Positions 62,173 through 64,000 of a stretch of DNA of 64,000 nt are shown one piece after another. The notes under the pieces were generated by a model, which was given only the letters and a program-made list of their open reading frames with translations, searched no databases and was not told the origin of the DNA. Numbering within the stretch: position 1 is the first letter of the stretch; the number at the start of each line of letters is the position of its first letter. The position numbers and the translations under genes were made by a program. Source of the stretch: Minicystis rosea (GTDB lineage: Bacteria > Myxococcota_A > Polyangia > Polyangiales > Polyangiaceae); NCBI GenBank assembly GCA_001931535.1, contig CP016211.1, positions 11,516,377 to 11,580,376 of the forward strand, in the 5' to 3' direction.

Positions 62173-64000
62173 TCACGGGTAGAACTTCTTCCCGCTCTTC
62201 GCCATGTCCACGAGCACCGGCGCGGGCGTCCAGCGCTTGCCGTGCTGTTGCTCGTAGCCTTGAATGCGCTTCAAGATCTCGGCAGCGCCAATCGCGTCCA
62301 CATAGCGGAACGGGCCACCGCGGAAAGGCGGGAATCCGAGGCCGAAGATGGCCCCGATATCCCCATCACGCGGGCTCCGGAGAATGCCTTCACCAAAGCA
62401 GTGGAGCGCCTCGTTCACGAACTGGAGCGAGCAGCGCATCTGGATCTCCTCGACTGCCACCTTGGGCTTCGCCTTGGGATCCGGCGTCGGCAGGCCGAGC
62501 ACGCCATACACGCTCTCGTCGACGCGCTTGCCCTTGCCCTTCTTGGCGTCGCCGTAGAGGTAGAATCCGCGCTTGTTCTTGCGGCCTTTGCGGTCGTCGG
62601 CGACGAGCTTCGCCATGGTGGGAGGCGGGATCATGCGGTCGCCGAAGGCCGCCACCATGATCGGGCCCACGTGGGCGGCCACGTCGATGCCCACCTCGTC
62701 GAGCAGCGTCACCGGGCCGACGGGCCAACCCCAAGCCGTCATGGCCTTGTCGATCGTCTCCACCGAGAGGCCCTCGGTCAGGAGATAACTGGCTTCGTTC
62801 ATCATCGGTCCGAGGATGCGGCTCGTGTAGAAGCCGGTCCCGTCGTTGACGACGATCACCGTCTTCCCCTGCTTCTTCCCGATCGAAACGGCCGTCGCCA
62901 CCACCTCGGGCGCCGTCTCCTTCGTCTGGATGACTTCGAGGAGAGGCATCTTGTGGACGGGCGAGAAGTAATGCATCCCGATCACGTTCTCGGGGTGCTT
63001 GGAGCCGGCGGCGATCTTCGCGATCGGGATCGACGAGGTGTTGGAAGCGAAGATGACGCCCTCTTTGCCGGCGGCCTCGATCTCGCGAATCACCTTGTGC
63101 TTCACGTCGAGGTCCTCGAACACGGCCTCGATCACGAGATAGGCGCTCTTCATGCCCGCGTAGTCGGTCGTCCCCGAGAGCAGCGCCAGCTTTTGATCGC
63201 GCTCGAGCTTCGTGAGCTTCTTCTTCTTCACGTCCTCGTCGAGGATGTCGGCCACGTATTTGAGGCCGCGCCCGAGCGACGCATCATCCTTGTCCTTGAG
63301 GCGGACGGGGATGCCGGCGTTCATCGTCACATAGGCGATGCCGCCGCCCATCAGGCCGGCGCCGAGCATGGCCACCTTCTCCACGCGGCGCGGCTTCACG
63401 CTGGGATCGCTGACGCCGCTGTCCTTCTTCAACGCGGTTTGCGCGAAGAAGATCTCGATGAGACGGTGGGCCACGCTCGAGACCACGAGCTCGCCGAAGT
63501 GCTTGGCCTCGACCTCGCGCGCCGCCTCGAAACCATGCTCGGCGAAGGCCTGGAGCACATCGACGATGCGCTCCGGCGCGGGGTAATGGCCACCCGTCTT
63601 CTTGAGCAGCTCCTCACGAGCCTTCTTGAAGAGCAGGCGCCGCCCGACCGGGTTCTTCTCCAAGGCCAGGGTGGTGAGCTGCTCGGCCGCGCCTTTGCCC
63701 TTCTTCGGCGCGCGCCGGCCGAAGGGCGCGCCCTTCTCGGCGAGCTTCAAAGCATGTTGGGCGGCCACCTCGTGGAGGATGGAGACGTGCACCACCTCGT
63801 CCGCCACACCGAGGCTCTTGGCCTTGGCGGCGCGCATGTTCTTGCCGGTGAGGCCGTAATCGAGCGCCACCTGCAAACCCACGAGGGCGGCGAGCCGCTC
63901 CAAACCATTGAGGCCGGGGAGCAGGCCGAGCTGGACTTCGGGGAGGCCCAAAGCGGTCTTCTTGTCGTCGCTGAGCACGCGGCCGTGACACGCGAGCGCG
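62173..64000 (-). CDS. fadJ: Fatty acid oxidation complex alpha subunit (enoyl-CoA hydratase/3-hydroxyacyl-CoA dehydrogenase), N-terminus cut by window edge
   Basis: The frame is open to the right edge, so about 608 C-terminal residues of an expected 700-720 are seen. The first part is the end of the crotonase domain (LACHGRVLSDD, then TALGLPEVQLGLLPG). The 3-hydroxyacyl-CoA dehydrogenase domain follows, with NAD site VAMLGAGLMGGGIAY, the catalytic His in GMHYFSPVHKMP, the Glu of VIEAVFEDLD, and the C-terminal dimer part (GLGFPPFRGGPFRYVD). It performs the second and third steps of beta-oxidation. A FadA-type thiolase partner is not in the window. FadB is a possible alternative name, since the two are hard to separate without the N-terminus. 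Confidence 0.93.
   Translation of the reverse strand, partial: ALACHGRVLSDDKKTALGLPEVQLGLLPGLNGLERLAALVGLQVALDYGLTGKNMRAAKAKSLGVADEVVHVSILHEVAAQHALKLAEKGAPFGRRAPKKGKGAAEQLTTLALEKNPVGRRLLFKKAREELLKKTGGHYPAPERIVDVLQAFAEHGFEAAREVEAKHFGELVVSSVAHRLIEIFFAQTALKKDSGVSDPSVKPRRVEKVAMLGAGLMGGGIAYVTMNAGIPVRLKDKDDASLGRGLKYVADILDEDVKKKKLTKLERDQKLALLSGTTDYAGMKSAYLVIEAVFEDLDVKHKVIREIEAAGKEGVIFASNTSSIPIAKIAAGSKHPENVIGMHYFSPVHKMPLLEVIQTKETAPEVVATAVSIGKKQGKTVIVVNDGTGFYTSRILGPMMNEASYLLTEGLSVETIDKAMTAWGWPVGPVTLLDEVGIDVAAHVGPIMVAAFGDRMIPPPTMAKLVADDRKGRKNKRGFYLYGDAKKGKGKRVDESVYGVLGLPTPDPKAKPKVAVEEIQMRCSLQFVNEALHCFGEGILRSPRDGDIGAIFGLGFPPFRGGPFRYVDAIGAAEILKRIQGYEQQHGKRWTPAPVLVDMAKSGKKFYP

Noticed and set aside
1..64000. 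tRNA or rRNA genes, insertion sequences or prophage
   Set aside because: No cloverleaf-like sequence with the usual T-arm, no rRNA motif, no transposase or integrase signature was recognised by eye; a tRNAscan or ISfinder run would be decisive.

Overview
The window is about 64 kb of very GC-rich DNA packed with genes. Its content fits a myxobacterium, most likely of the Polyangiales (Sorangium/Polyangium type). The reasons are Hanks-type Ser/Thr kinases fused to other domains, a hybrid sensor kinase pair, an ECF sigma/FecR operon, about fifteen secreted lipoproteins (many cysteine-rich or repeat-built), MopE-like and RCC1-repeat proteins, and a Tat-exported DUF1501 cassette. This placement is inferred from gene content and base composition; no marker gene proves it. 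I recognised no rRNA, tRNA, insertion sequence, phage gene or CRISPR array.

Layout. 1-3.4 kb: an edge-truncated 7TM sensor coupled to a membrane-SRPBCC protein, a fatty acid desaturase and glyQ. 3.6-10.3 kb: a cysteine-rich lipoprotein, a crotonase, a Ser/Thr kinase divergent from a TPR/PEGA-like envelope protein, and a V4R-like/STAS regulator. 10.6-13.9 kb: two overlapping signalling genes, a REC-GAF-PAS-PAS-HisKA protein with no ATPase domain and a complete histidine kinase. 14.2-29 kb: a secretome block of two tandem RCC1 lipoproteins, a collagen-like/PhoX fusion, a frameshifted two-haem cytochrome, a three-gene DUF1549-like/lipoprotein/DUF1501 operon, and a cytochrome-tailed lipoprotein. 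29.3-35 kb: an unknown membrane protein, a MopE-like repeat lipoprotein, ruvB and a small Cys-rich lipoprotein. 35-43.3 kb: an M28 peptidase divergent from a kinase fused to a polytopic membrane domain and an ExbD/TolR-like tail, a TPR lipoprotein, a VWA lipoprotein and lnt. 43.5-50 kb: gspC, trmB, ppk1 and a lytic-transglycosylase/LysM/M16-like fusion. 50.4-57.9 kb: an amine oxidase pseudogene, a lipoprotein, an ECF sigma/FecR-TPR/exported-protein operon, two Cys-rich lipoproteins and a ferritin-like protein. 58-64 kb: a Gly-Tyr-Pro repeat lipoprotein with a homopolymer frameshift, a propeller lipoprotein, a glycosyltransferase and a truncated fadJ.

Themes. Most proteins act at or beyond the cell envelope: lipoproteins, redox proteins with CxxCH motifs, disulfide-rich propellers, and Lnt, which matures lipoproteins. 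Regulation is by Ser/Thr kinases, unusual two-component proteins and an ECF sigma factor. Gene borders, especially convergent ones, often carry long GC-rich inverted repeats with no T-tract, probably this genome's form of terminator.

The most unusual items are the HisKA protein without an ATPase domain, the transglycosylase/M16 fusion that lacks both sets of catalytic residues, the kinase-ExbD chimera, the collagen-like PhoX, and the paired RCC1 lipoproteins with two cysteines in most blades.
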